Assembly: GCA_964036315.1 (NCBI GenBank) | Contig: OZ038479.1 | Span: 53,724,746-53,788,745 of the forward strand | Reading direction: 5' to 3' | Source: Acanthosepion esculentum | Taxonomy: Eukaryota; Mollusca; Cephalopoda; Sepiida; Sepiidae | DNA length: 64,000 bases | Shown: positions 11,387-22,140 of the stretch, piece by piece | Layout of the letters: every line of letters starts with the position of its first letter | Position numbering within the stretch: the stretch's first letter is position 1 | The notes under the pieces: model-generated | Told to the model about the DNA's origin: nothing | The model's database searches: none | The model's input: only the letters and a program-made list of their open reading frames with translations | Translations under genes and position numbers: made by a program

Positions 11387-11689
11387 ACATCTTTTCTTTT
11401 CAGTTCACAAGGACAGAAACAAAACTTCCATTAACTTTTCATATCCAGAAAATAGGTAGGCGATAGAGAACACCGATCAATTTCGGAACCAGTTTAAACA
11501 AAGACAGACCGTCAGCCCACTACTAAAAACCAATTGCCTCCTTGCACAGAGAAGATATCTTTCGCCGGCTTATGAACTCAACAACGAAATTCATATCGTC
11601 CGACAGAAGATTATCCAAGAACCCTGAACAAATCTATGAGTGTTTTTTTTAATCTTTAACAACAATCTACTACTTGCTTAAAGAGCTTT

Positions 11690-12169
11690 TTTAGGCGCTC
11701 AGAGAAATATTTTGGGCGAGCCTTTTCTTTTTTTATGAATATTTTTTCTTCCTTTAAAGTTAAAGGAATTTTCTTCCCCCTTTCTTTCATTCGTATTTGT
11801 ATTTATCCTTTTACCCCTTTTTTGTTCATGTAAATAAACATTTTCTTCTTTTATTGTTACACACTGAGCAGGAGTTTTGAGTCTTTCTTTATTCGTCCGT
11901 CTAAAAGAGAGAGTTTGTCCGCTCTAGTCTTTCAAGTCATAGTTGCTGCTTTTATTCAATTTTGTCGCATTTTTTAACCTCAACCCATTCATGCGGGAAA
12001 ACCGGAACAAATTTCCCACATTTTGCTCAAAATATTTTTCTGAGCGCCTAAAATAGAGAGAATTGTCCGCTCTAATCTTTCAAGGCGTTGCTGCTTTTTA
12101 TTTTTTTCAGTTTTGTCGCATTTTTAACCTCAATCCTTTCATGTGGGAAAGCCGGGACAAATTCTCCAT
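11690..12169. repeat. Inverted-repeat element overlapping a tandem duplication
   Basis: TTTAGGCGCTCAGAGAAATA at 11690-11709 and following bases are complemented by sequence ending GAGCGCCTAAA at about 12025-12053. Separately, 11903-12019 and 12050-12169 are direct repeats sharing TTGTCCGCTCTA, then TTTTGTCGCATTTTT, then AACCTCAA. This looks like a small DNA transposon (MITE) with a duplicated flank. No transposase is visible. Confidence 0.5.
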
Positions 12170-12394
12170 AACTGAGTTATGTTTTTGGTTTTGTGTGAAA
12201 GTCATGTTTTGTCGGTTTTGTTCTTTGAACATAGTGATTTTGAGTTCAACATGGTTCATTTGTGCAGTAATAAATTATATACCTATATTTCGAAGAAATC
12301 ATATTTTATTTTGCCAATTATGAAGGATTTGGTGAATGCACAGATGAAACTTGCGGGGTTCAGTACCTCCAACAAGGTTAAGAACCACTCTATT

Positions 12395-13889
12395 AGAGGA
12401 TATTACAATGACATATTAATTTATATCATTAGTCCTCATACAGAATGTTTCTTGATAGGAAGATGTGAGTTTGGTGAGGAAAGATGTTGTGTCACTGAAG
12501 AGGAAGACATTCTGGGTACTTGTAAGCAAAAACATGAATTGGTCTATACCACTGAAACCATCTGTGAATAATTGGAACTTGTACGGGCAGTATTATTATT
12601 ATTATTATAAATAAATAAAAATAAAATATAAAACAGACAATTATAAATAAAATAAAAAAATAACATTTAAACTTTGTTTAAAATAAATTAAATAAGAATA
12701 CTTCCAGCATGCAACCCCCCCAACAAAACAGTTCCTGCTCGGACAGTCCATAATGTCCAACTTTTCTCTCTCTATAACATGACGTGCAATAATACGGAGT
12801 GACTTCTCCCTTTTATCACATGCACCATGAAACAATTGTAACCTAAAAAATACACACACCAATACACACAAAAGATATAAATAAATTGTATGAAATTAAC
12901 GTACAATTTACCATGCATTTATCGTTATCTGTGTATGTTTTATTTCTCCGACGTATGTTTTTATCCCATGAACACAAGGCTAATTTCTGCTGCTTTGATG
13001 TTTTTTGTCACTACACACTATCCTATACTAGACCTAGAATAGTTAAGTGGATTTAACACGTGTTTATGGAATATCTGACATAAAATTATAATAATTTCCA
13101 TTCTTGCATCATTCTGTTTTCTCAGAATAACTTATTCAATATACAATTCATTAATGAATAAGTGATGAAAAAATTATTAAAATCGAATAATTCCCTGAAT
13201 TTTGGTAAAGTTTTTAAAACAGGGTTGAGCAATATTTTGTTTTCATTTTGAGAAAAAAACAAACTCCTGCGGTTTTGTTGAAAGTTAAAGAAAAGCAAAC
13301 TGGGCAATGTCTTTCTTTTTATTTGCGCCATTGGTCACGTTTATTTTTATTATGTCAGTAATGATTATTTATGATTATGATGGTTATTGTACATGATTTG
13401 CTTTCAATAAAATTTGCATTTAATATGAAATTTATAAAAAAAATAACATATTGTAGAGAGTGTGAGTACAGTATCATGTATATTTCGTGTGATTAGGGCA
13501 ATGAGTACTGAAATACCCGCATCAGTCCGGAAGAAGTCATCAATCGACTTTTGAATAACTCTTCCAAATGCCAAAAGAAATCTCAGGATTTTAAACACAA
13601 GGAACAAAATTTTGATTAACACCGCGTAATTTTTTTCGGCTTCGCTTACATAATCAAAATATTTTCTCAAAAATAATTGCTTGTTTGTATCGTGTTTTTT
13701 TCTCCGTTTTATTTTATTTGATTCTTTGCGTCATTTATTTCAACTTCGACATTATTTATATGAACTGAACGAACTAGACAAAAATTGGTTAGGTTGACAG
13801 GAAAATACCAACAAAATCGTTTGATATAATTGATTTTTGATGAACACAAAGAAATCTCCCCCGTTTTGTTTTTCTCGCTGGTCGGAAAG
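12395..13889 (+). promoter_or_regulatory. Unit B 5' block: presumed promoter and non-coding first exon
   Basis: This block recurs upstream of units C (25237-25356 plus 26452-27417), D (40975-41683, truncated) and E (56755-57791). It ends in a conserved splice donor, AAAG|GTAAGTGGAAG, with the exon side ending at 13889. No long open frame is shared among the copies, so I read it as 5'UTR plus upstream control sequence. The transcription start cannot be placed from sequence alone. The open frame 12179-12571 only partly overlaps the block and is not conserved in C, D or E. Confidence 0.5.
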
Positions 13890-16800
13890 GTAAGTGGAAG
13901 AATCGAAATAATTTTAATAAAATAGAAATCGTTATTTATTAACTTACCCCACCCTATTATTTCTTTTTATTCTTTTTAGCAAAATGAAAATAAATAATTC
14001 AGCTCACTCACATGTCATTTATTTTATTTTTGATGAAACAATATTTTTAAAGCTTAAAAAAAGGACGCCGTACTAAAACAAATTAATTAGAATTAGTTGG
14101 ATTTTCTTATTTTGTTTGAAAAGTTTTTATTTTTCTACTTCAATCACAGTTGAGTAGCATAAAAACTAAAGGTGAGTTTGGACATGTCGATAAAAAAAGT
14201 AGCATCTCTTATTTTTGATTTCGTTTTACTTTTTTTTATGACATTTCCTTACATTTTAATTTTAAAAATTCTAACTAAATTAAAAATTTCCATATTACTC
14301 TTGAAAATTTAGATTATGTTAAATTGGAAAGATTATAGAATAGAGAAATGGGTAAATTTGCTTTTTAATCCTCGCGCTAAAATAAATAACTATATTTTCC
14401 GAAATCGTCATATTTCCCGTTCCGTGTGTAAATGTACATGCTGAACTCGAAATAACAATTAAATTATGATAAAATCTACCGTTTTGGAGTTATCGACAAG
14501 AAAAATTCGGACCCAGTCGCGGTCATTCGTCCGCCATTACCAGCTTTGTGTAATTAGATTCACTGCCGATCACTTCCATCGCGCAATCATAACTTTTTAG
14601 CCTATTTACTGCTTTTACTTGTCTAAATTATTGCGCACTATCGTAAAACAATAACAGCCTTTTAACTGCTCTTAACTGTCTTACTCGCCTTCTTTCAACT
14701 GTTGTTTTTTTTTTTCATAGTAAAACTTTCTTTTTAAATAAAAAATTAAAATTAAAGAACCCTAACCTAAACAAATTAAAATAAAAACCCTAACTTAAGC
14801 CCTAACCCTTTGTAAAGAGCATGATTATATACAAAATAAATTTACAAAATAAAAAAAAGTGAGAATCGAAATAAGGTTTTATTGTATTATTTAATTTTTT
14901 TTTTTTAATTTGTCCGCTTTTCTACACAGAAAGAAAGGGTTTTCTGTTAAAAATAAAACAACACTTGACATTGTTCTGTTATAAATAAAACTACACTTAA
15001 CAAAAAAAAAAAAATAAAAAATCTTCCACATGTCATTGTTTTATGATAGTGTGCTGTAATTTAGACAAGTAACAGCAGTAAATAGGCCCAAAAAGTTATG
15101 ATTGTGCAATGGAAGTGATCGGCAGTGAATCTAATTACACAAAGCCGGTAGTGGCAGACGAATGACCGCAACTGAGTTCAAATTTTTCTTGTCGATAACT
15201 CCAAAACGGTAGGTTTTATCATAATTTAATTGATATTTCGAGTTCAGCATGTACATTTACACAGAAATATGACGATTTTGAAAAATTTTAATAGATATTT
15301 AGCATGGGGATTAAAAAGCAAATTTACCTAGAAATTATATTTTTTGGTTTGTTGGAGTTGCAAAAATCAAGTAGTTGTCAGATTTTAATTAAATTTTCAA
15401 AACATAAAAATGAATGAAATTAAAAAATTTTTTTTTTTAGAAAATCTTAGTAAAAATACATATTAATTTTTTTTTTACATCTATTACCCCTACTTATTCA
15501 ATTTTATGAAATTTCGAAAAAAAAAAAAAGGTATCTCAGTTTCTTCATATTTATATTAATTAAAAGTAGAACTTTTTGGAGAATTTAAATCATCAATTTG
15601 TTTGTCAGAAACAGCATTTACTGAATATCTGCTCAAAATCATAAAAGAAAGTTGCAATAAAACTATGATATTATTTAATTACACAAGCTTGTAATTACTT
15701 TTATAAATAAGATACATTAAGGACACTATTGTCTTAGGAAAAAACATATTTCGATGAATAATGAATTTTTACAAGAATTATTTTCATTTCTTAAATTTTA
15801 ATTAGAAAAATTAATTAAATTTTAAATCTTTTAAAATTTTGTATTAATTTCAGCTTTTACATCATATTATTAAGTGAAAACTATATTTACTAATCATAAA
15901 TGGAAAGCCTTAATACAAATCCTCAAACACCAATATTTGGGGGAGAATTTTGAATATTTTTGTCTATGTATAAATATGCCAATTTTTGTCAATATGACAG
16001 ACCATACATGACATTATCAGAAATTCAGAGCAATAACTGGTAAATTTAAAATCAACATTTCTAAAATTCAATAAAATATTAGATTATGGATAGTATTTTC
16101 TTAAATTTTAAGGTAACTGAATACTTAAAAATTAAATAAAAAAGGGGCTTATGTCATATTCTTTATATTTTCCAGATAAAGTCTCCATAGAACAGCATTA
16201 GATCAGTCATCAGGCTGTTAACACAGCTGCTGTCAGGTAAAAAATGTACTTCTACAATAATTTCAACTTAAATAATATTTGTTTGAAATCAGATTAATTA
16301 TACTTTAAATCAGATAATTTTTTCAAATAAATTTTCAGAAAAGTATATTTTAAAATTTTTTTTAATAAGCATTGCCATGACAGACAACTAAAAAACTCTT
16401 TCCAGTCAATTTAAATCAGTTTTGAAATACAGCAAAGTATTTTGATTACTGGAAATATTAAATTTAATCTATCAGCTTGAATTGAAAACTAAAATAAAAG
16501 ATTTAAGAAAATTTTTTTTCATTTTGAAAATTCCTTTTAAGCTTGTGGTATTGTGTTTTGTGGGGAGATTCCTAGTATTAAAACAAAAATAATTTCCATG
16601 TTTAATTATTACAGTTCTTTGGCATCCTTGGCAAATCCAGCACTACTATGTGCACAATCACACTTGACATGATTTACCTTTTAATTTTAAAATAATTTTG
16701 TGAAAATATTAACAGTTTGTACAAACGGTCAATAATTATATGAACATTTCTTCCCAATATTATCAGAATCACCCTTTATATAGATTCTATAGCATTTGGT

Positions 16801-17747
16801 TTATTAAACGTCAGAATTTCTCCAGAGTTCTATTTTTAACATGTTTAAGACTTGAAGACATTAGCATTTTATAAGCAAAGGAATTCACTCTGATAATCAC
16901 ATGAAGTATCTTTCCTTGCAAAATTTTTGTAAATTATTAAATACTGGAAATTTTATGTATAGCCAATTCTTAGTTGATTTGTATTAGATTTTGAAAGTCG
17001 AGATTTTTTTATGTTTCTTTGTTTCCGTAAAGGATTTCCTGGTGCATATTTTAATAAGTGCTTCAAGGTAAACTTATATCACTTTTACAAACATCTTTAG
17101 TTCTATATACAGATAGATTTTATATCATAATTTTCTTATTAATGGCACAAAGATCTTTCATTGTGCTGACATCAGTTGTAATTTTTGATTCAAATCAACA
17201 AACTAATAATTGCTAGATTGAAATCATCATCTTGATTTTTTTCAACTTGTGAAGAAACAAAAATACTTTCTCGCTTGATGTTTGAAACTGATTCCTCATT
17301 CTCTGTTCCCGAAAGTAAAACAAAGCTTTACTTGGACATTATGCCTTAAATTTAATGCTTTTTGCCTTGTTTCAAGATTCAAGCATAAGTGGATTTTTTT
17401 TTCTTATTGTCATTCAACTTAGAATTGTTCTGCTGTTGTCTGCTTGTCTTTTGTGAAAACCAAATTTGTTTACAAATGGAATGAAGAATCTCTCTAAAGT
17501 ATAATATTTTAGACATTTTACAATTTTTCAGAAAAATACCATTGTACTTGTATATTGTTTCAACTCAACAGGAAATTATTTAAGACAACCTTAGAGATTT
17601 TTCTATTGATCTTTCCTGGCTGCTGCATTATTATGTCCCTATTCTGATCTCAAGTTACCTTAATATATAGCGAAATGTATATGAACTGATTTGATATATT
17701 ACTCATTGCCTCTCTTAAATATGTCTCATTACTTTTTTTTTTCACAG
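13890..17747 (+). other. Unit B intron (inferred)
   Basis: It is bounded by GTAAGT at 13890 and by a pyrimidine-rich acceptor TTTTTTTTTTCACAG ending at 17747, giving 3858 bp. Matching donors and acceptors flank the corresponding introns in C and E. It contains the foldback element 14351-15328. It also contains a long block, about 15370-16600, that is a reverse-complement relative of the 3' flanks of the units. No gene lies within it. Confidence 0.5.
14351..15328. mobile_element. 978-bp foldback element with ~300-bp inverted arms
   Basis: The left arm, 14351-14652, starts GGTAAATTTGCTTTTTAATC. Its reverse complement, with scattered mismatches, forms the right arm 15032-15328. The 380-bp centre contains telomere-like phrases (AACCCTAACC, AACCCTAACTTAAGCCCTAACCC at 14758-14812) and a direct duplication at about 14943-15002. 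Unit C lacks it at the equivalent place (near 27815). Flanking bases (TAGAGAAAT and TAGAAAT) suggest an imperfect target duplication. It has no open frame and is a non-autonomous foldback or MITE type. Confidence 0.75.
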
Positions 17748-18274
17748 ATGTTTTGGCTGAAACAGAAAATCAAGATATTCATGAGAACTGTCCTTGTTGA
17801 GAAATTCATTGAAAGTAAACAAGAATTTTAACTTTCCATCAAGAATAGAGATAGATATGCTACCATATTCATGTAAAGTTGTATATCTATATTTTCCAAA
17901 CATAACTAACAAAAAATCTTGTACTCTGAAATGTTGGGTATATCTTTTTTGGCAAATCTTAGTATTACATATGAGTAAAAATTAGAGAGAAGCTATGCTT
18001 TTTGTTAATTTTGCATACCCTTGTCATGATTTAGAATTACTGTAGCATGTGGAAAAATGCTCAAAGAAACAATATTCTTGTGAAGTTTGCGGATCTGCAT
18101 TTTCAAAGAAGTCATGCAAGCACACTGAAAAGAAATCACATTTTCATGTAGTTTGTGGCTCTGTCCTTTCACTGAGATCACATTTGAAGAGCCATATGTG
18201 AAGACACTCTGGGGAAAAATCATATTCTTATGAAATTTGTGTGTATACCTGCTTAAAGGCATTTAAAGTCCAAT
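17748..18274 (+). other. Unit B second-exon leader with decayed 5' fingers
   Basis: It follows the acceptor and starts ATGTTTTGGCTGAA; units C, D and E begin with the same sequence. Around 17858 the text reads LPYSCKVVYLYF, a relic of a finger start shared by the units. From about 18070, finger relics (YSCEVCGSAFSKKS, then VVCGSVLSLRSHLKSHM) are followed by an in-frame TGA near 18199. This is probably 5'UTR of the present gene and was formerly coding. Confidence 0.55.
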
Positions 18275-19219
18275 ATGCGGACGAACACTGAAGAGAAACC
18301 ACATTCTTGTGAAGTTTGTGGATCTGCATTTTCAACAAAGACACACTTGAAGCGGCATATGCGAACACACACCGGAGAGAAACCATATTCTTGTGAAGTT
18401 TGTGGATCAGCATTTTCTGAGAAATCAACTTTAAAGTACCATATGCGAACACACACTGGAGAGAAACCACATTCTTGTGAAGTTTGTGGATTTGCATTTT
18501 CAACAAAGACACTTTTGAAGTGTCACATGCGAACACACACTGGAGAGAAACCATATTCTTGTCAAGTTTGCGGATCTGCATTTTCTGAGAAATCAGCTTT
18601 GAATCGCCATATGCAAACACACACCGGAGAGAAACCTCATTCTTGCGAAGTTTGTGGATGTGCATTTTCAGAAAAGACATCTTTGGTGTATCATATGCGA
18701 ACACATACTGGTGAGAAACCATATTCTTGTGAAGTTTGTGGATCTGCATTTTCACTGAAAGCTAATTTAAAGCGCCATATGCAAACACACACTGGAGAGA
18801 AACCACATTCTTGCGAAGTTTGTGGATCTGCATTTTCCCGGAAGCCAAATTTGAAACGTCATATGCGAATACACACTGGCGAGAAACCATATTCATGTGA
18901 AGTTTGTGGATCTGCATTTTCCAGGAAATCAAATTTGAAGGATCATATGCGAACACACACTGGCGAGAAAAGATATTCTTGTGAAATTTGTGGATCTGAA
19001 TTTCCAGCAAAGACAGATTTGAGGCATCATATGCAAACCCACTATGGAGAGAAACCTAATTCTTGCAACATTTGCAAATCTTCGTTTTTAACAAAGACAG
19101 ATTTGCAGCGCCATATACGAACACACACTGGAAAGAAACCGTATTCTTGTGAAGTTTGTTCATCTACCTTTTCAGTAAAGAGTTATTTGAGGAGACATAT
19201 GAAAACACATGCTAGATAG
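18275..19219 (+). CDS. Unit B C2H2 zinc-finger protein, 11 fingers
   Basis: 314 residues with a single uninterrupted array of 11 canonical fingers at about residues 11-312, 28-residue period, linkers TGEKPY/H. There is no KRAB, BTB, SCAN or other effector domain. The expected role is nuclear DNA binding; the target is unknown. Helix contact sets (-1, 2, 3, 6) are TTHR, ESTY, TTLC, ESAR, ETSY, LANR, RPNR, RSND, ATDH, TTDR and VSYR. The start ATG at 18275 is chosen because an in-frame stop lies just upstream and the homologous ATG exists in unit C (31813). Fingers 6-11 equal the six visible fingers of unit A apart from a few residues. It stops at TAG right after finger 11. All zinc ligands are present, so it could be functional, but expression is unproven. 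Confidence 0.88.
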   Translation: MRTNTEEKPHSCEVCGSAFSTKTHLKRHMRTHTGEKPYSCEVCGSAFSEKSTLKYHMRTHTGEKPHSCEVCGFAFSTKTLLKCHMRTHTGEKPYSCQVCGSAFSEKSALNRHMQTHTGEKPHSCEVCGCAFSEKTSLVYHMRTHTGEKPYSCEVCGSAFSLKANLKRHMQTHTGEKPHSCEVCGSAFSRKPNLKRHMRIHTGEKPYSCEVCGSAFSRKSNLKDHMRTHTGEKRYSCEICGSEFPAKTDLRHHMQTHYGEKPNSCNICKSSFLTKTDLQRHIRTHTGKKPYSCEVCSSTFSVKSYLRRHMKTHAR

Positions 19220-19636
19220 AAACATCATTCTTGTGAACTTCACGGATCTGCATTTTCAACGAAGTCACATTTAAAGCCTCATATGTGAAGACACTCTGGA
19301 GAGAAAGCATATTCTTGTGAAATATGTAGATCTGCTTTTTCACATATGTCACATTTGAAGTACCTCATGCAAACAAATGCTGGTGAGAAACCACATTCTT
19401 GCAAAGTTTGTGGATGTGCATTTTCAACAGACACTTTTGAAGTGCCATATGCGGACACACATTGTAGAGTAAGCACATATTGTGAAGTTTGTGCAGATGT
19501 ATTTTCGTGTATGTCATGTTTGAAATGCTATATGGGAACACATACCTGAGAGAAATCATATTCTTGTGAATTTTGTGGATCTGTATCTCAATTGATGTCA
19601 AATTTGGACTACCATATTCAAACATGCACAAGATAG
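19220..19636 (+). pseudogene. Unit B decayed 3' fingers
   Basis: About four to five finger relics follow the stop. They include CELHGSAFSTKSHLKPHM with a TGA after it, CEICRSAFSHMSHLKYLM, a finger without its His pair, CEVCADVFSCMSCLKCYM, and a final CEFCGSV relic ending in CTR and TAG. Stops and missing ligands rule out translation as a continuous array. The segment is 3'UTR if transcribed, and is homologous to 525-940. Confidence 0.75.
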
Positions 19637-22140
19637 AAAATATCTCTGCATATTTTCTAGATTCAATTTGTAGAAAAGTCAATTGTACTGCATCCTGTTC
19701 AAATCTCTACAAGAGGGAAACATTGTTCCTGTATTTTTAGAGATACTAACACTGTTGAACTGCATATAAACTCAGAGAAAAGAAACCATATTTTTGCTTT
19801 TTGGGAGTCTACCTTTCCACTGTTGCTATATATGATTCAACACACACTGTTGTGTTGTGTATACATCTATTCCAAAGTCACTCACAAAATGCTTTTCTGC
19901 AAAGTTTTAGAGTAAAAGAAAGCAATATTTGCTTCATTACAGATTAATTTAGCTTTAAATTAGCTAATTTTTTTTAATAAAATTATGTTTGGGAAAAGAA
20001 GGATATTTTAATAAAGAAAATTATTTGATGACTACAGATCTGTCCATGTCGATGAATTTACAGACAAGCAGAAAAGGAAAAAGATTCCAATAAATTTAAA
20101 TTTGGTCTGAAATGTACCAAAGTATTTTGCTTATTGAGAAGTCTCAAAATTTATAGATAAATTGTATAGATGCACGTTGGGATTTGATCCTAACCAATAA
20201 AAATGGACCACTTCTCGATCACATCCACCATGTTTTTGTTCTTTCTTGTCTTGATGTCAGAACGCTACAATCATTTGATTGTATTCCTTTTGTATGTGAA
20301 TGTCATTCTTACACTGTGTACATTTTGCTTTGTTACTTTTGACTTGAATATCTATTGTTTCTTTAGTGTCAGTGATCCTGATAGGTTTCTAACCTAGTGT
20401 GTTCCTGGAACCCTTAGGTAGTAATTTGAGTGGGTCCCATCTAAAGTTTATTAACAAATTGTTGTGTTAAACTGCAGGGCTACAAACTAAGTTTTTTCAC
20501 ATGTTTTACTGCCGACCAAAAAATTTTTTATTCATGCCAAATCATTTAAATTAACAGGCAACATACTTTTAATTAAATAAACTTAAAACAAATTCATATT
20601 TATATTTAATCACAATTCAATGAACAGATTATATTTTTTTGAGAATTATGACAGAACATTTTTTAATTAACAGAACGAAAGTCTGTTTTTTCTTAATTGA
20701 ATCAATAAATTGAAAATAAATATTTAAAGCAATGGTGGGCAATTTTTCATGTTAAAAACAAAAAGTAAAAATCATGGTTTCCCAGTAAATAATTACCCCT
20801 CAAGACAATATAATTCCATTTCACCCATTAAAAATATTATTTTCACCCATTAAAAATATTATTTGTAACACATATTGCTAACCTTGACATAACCAAGACA
20901 ACTCATTTCAGAAATGTTAAACATTTTTCAGGAATTGAAAATTCATTCCTCTTCATTTAGACTAGAAACCATTTCTAACAAAAATGTTTTACTTCCTAAT
21001 TGTGAAGTCACAGCACATGTTATTCCTGACAAATATAAATTTGTTAGTTTTCATAATGATTTTAATCTAAAAGTTACTACATTGAACTGGCAGAAGGTAG
21101 TAGAATAAGTAATATTGCCTTAAAAAAGGCAATGCTCAAGTTATTTTAAGAGACTCATGGAAATCTGCAAAATTGAACATTAAATGATTCCTTTTTATAT
21201 TCCTATTTTTATACAGAATATATTCTCTGTACTAGCCACTACTAAAAGATTGGCTTGTGTAAATTTTGCCAAACTCAGTATTTATTTGTTTTCTACAGAA
21301 ACACAATAAATATCTAATATAGATTTGTTTGTGTAAAATTGATATAGATTTTTACAATGCAATTCTAAACTCTTTCAGCTCTTGTGCATTGATGAAAAAC
21401 TTGATATAAAATAAAGATGCACTTGAAGAATTTTATATGCAGATTTTTATGCTAGTTTTGTCTGCAGATTATTTAAAAGAATTGTGTTAACTATCATTTT
21501 ACTGCTGTTTGGCTTTATCATTGTAGGAAAGATCAAAACTAAAATGCAAAGACAGAATTCAGAATTCTGTTGATTTCATTCATTTTCTTTTAAATATGAG
21601 AGTAGGGGTTCCATGTTAATTTTGTATGCTACTTTTGTTTCAGATGATTTATATTATTATTAGCTAAATGTATCAAAATGTAAATATCAATTTAAACATC
21701 AATTCAATAAGTAAATTCTTAATTAACTAGTTAATAAAATAGTTTGCTCTGTTTCAGAACTAAATTGAATGGAAGAATTTTTTTGTAAAAAATTTGATTT
21801 TAGCAACATCTTTTAGACCATGTTTATTGCAATGTAATTTTCTTTATTAAAGAAATCAAGAAATAAAATATACTTTTCTGAAACTTTGAGGAATATTACT
21901 TGAGTTAAAGTATAATTAATCTGATTTGTATTAAGCTTTTTCCATTGATGATTAGTAAATATAGGTTTTTAGTAAAAGGTGAAAATAAAAACATTAATTA
22001 TTATCTTAAATTATTCTAAGTAAATTTTTAAAATATTAAAAGGATTCTTGTAAAACTTCATTATTCTTTGAAAAAATATTTTAAGACAATAATGTCCTTA
22101 ATATATCTCATGTATAAGACTTTAAAAGCTTCTAATTAAA
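19637..22140 (+). repeat. Unit B 3' flank
   Basis: Non-coding. 19648-20525 is missing from unit A but has a counterpart after unit C (about 34140-34985). 20526-21733 is the tract nearly identical to unit A. 21735-22140 is related to the C (37550-38400) and D (47760-48700) flanks and, in reverse complement, to the unit B intron. A candidate poly(A) signal AATAAA lies at 20089-20094. Confidence 0.65.
20089..20094 (+). terminator. Candidate poly(A) signal of unit B
   Basis: AATAAA sits within the sequence CCAATAAATTTAAATTTG, which is also found after unit C (34222-34227). It lies 870 bp beyond the unit B stop codon. AT-rich sequence makes chance matches common, so only conservation between B and C supports it. 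Confidence 0.3.

Noticed and set aside
12179..12571. 130-residue open frame upstream of unit B
   Set aside because: Its downstream half lies in the repeated 5' block, and the equivalent frames in C, D and E are interrupted.
14758..14812. True interstitial telomere array
   Set aside because: There are only a few imperfect CCCTAA phrases, separated by other bases.
17794..17985. Open frame in the unit B leader
   Set aside because: The leader is conserved between units as DNA, but frames differ and stops interrupt them; best read as UTR with finger relics.
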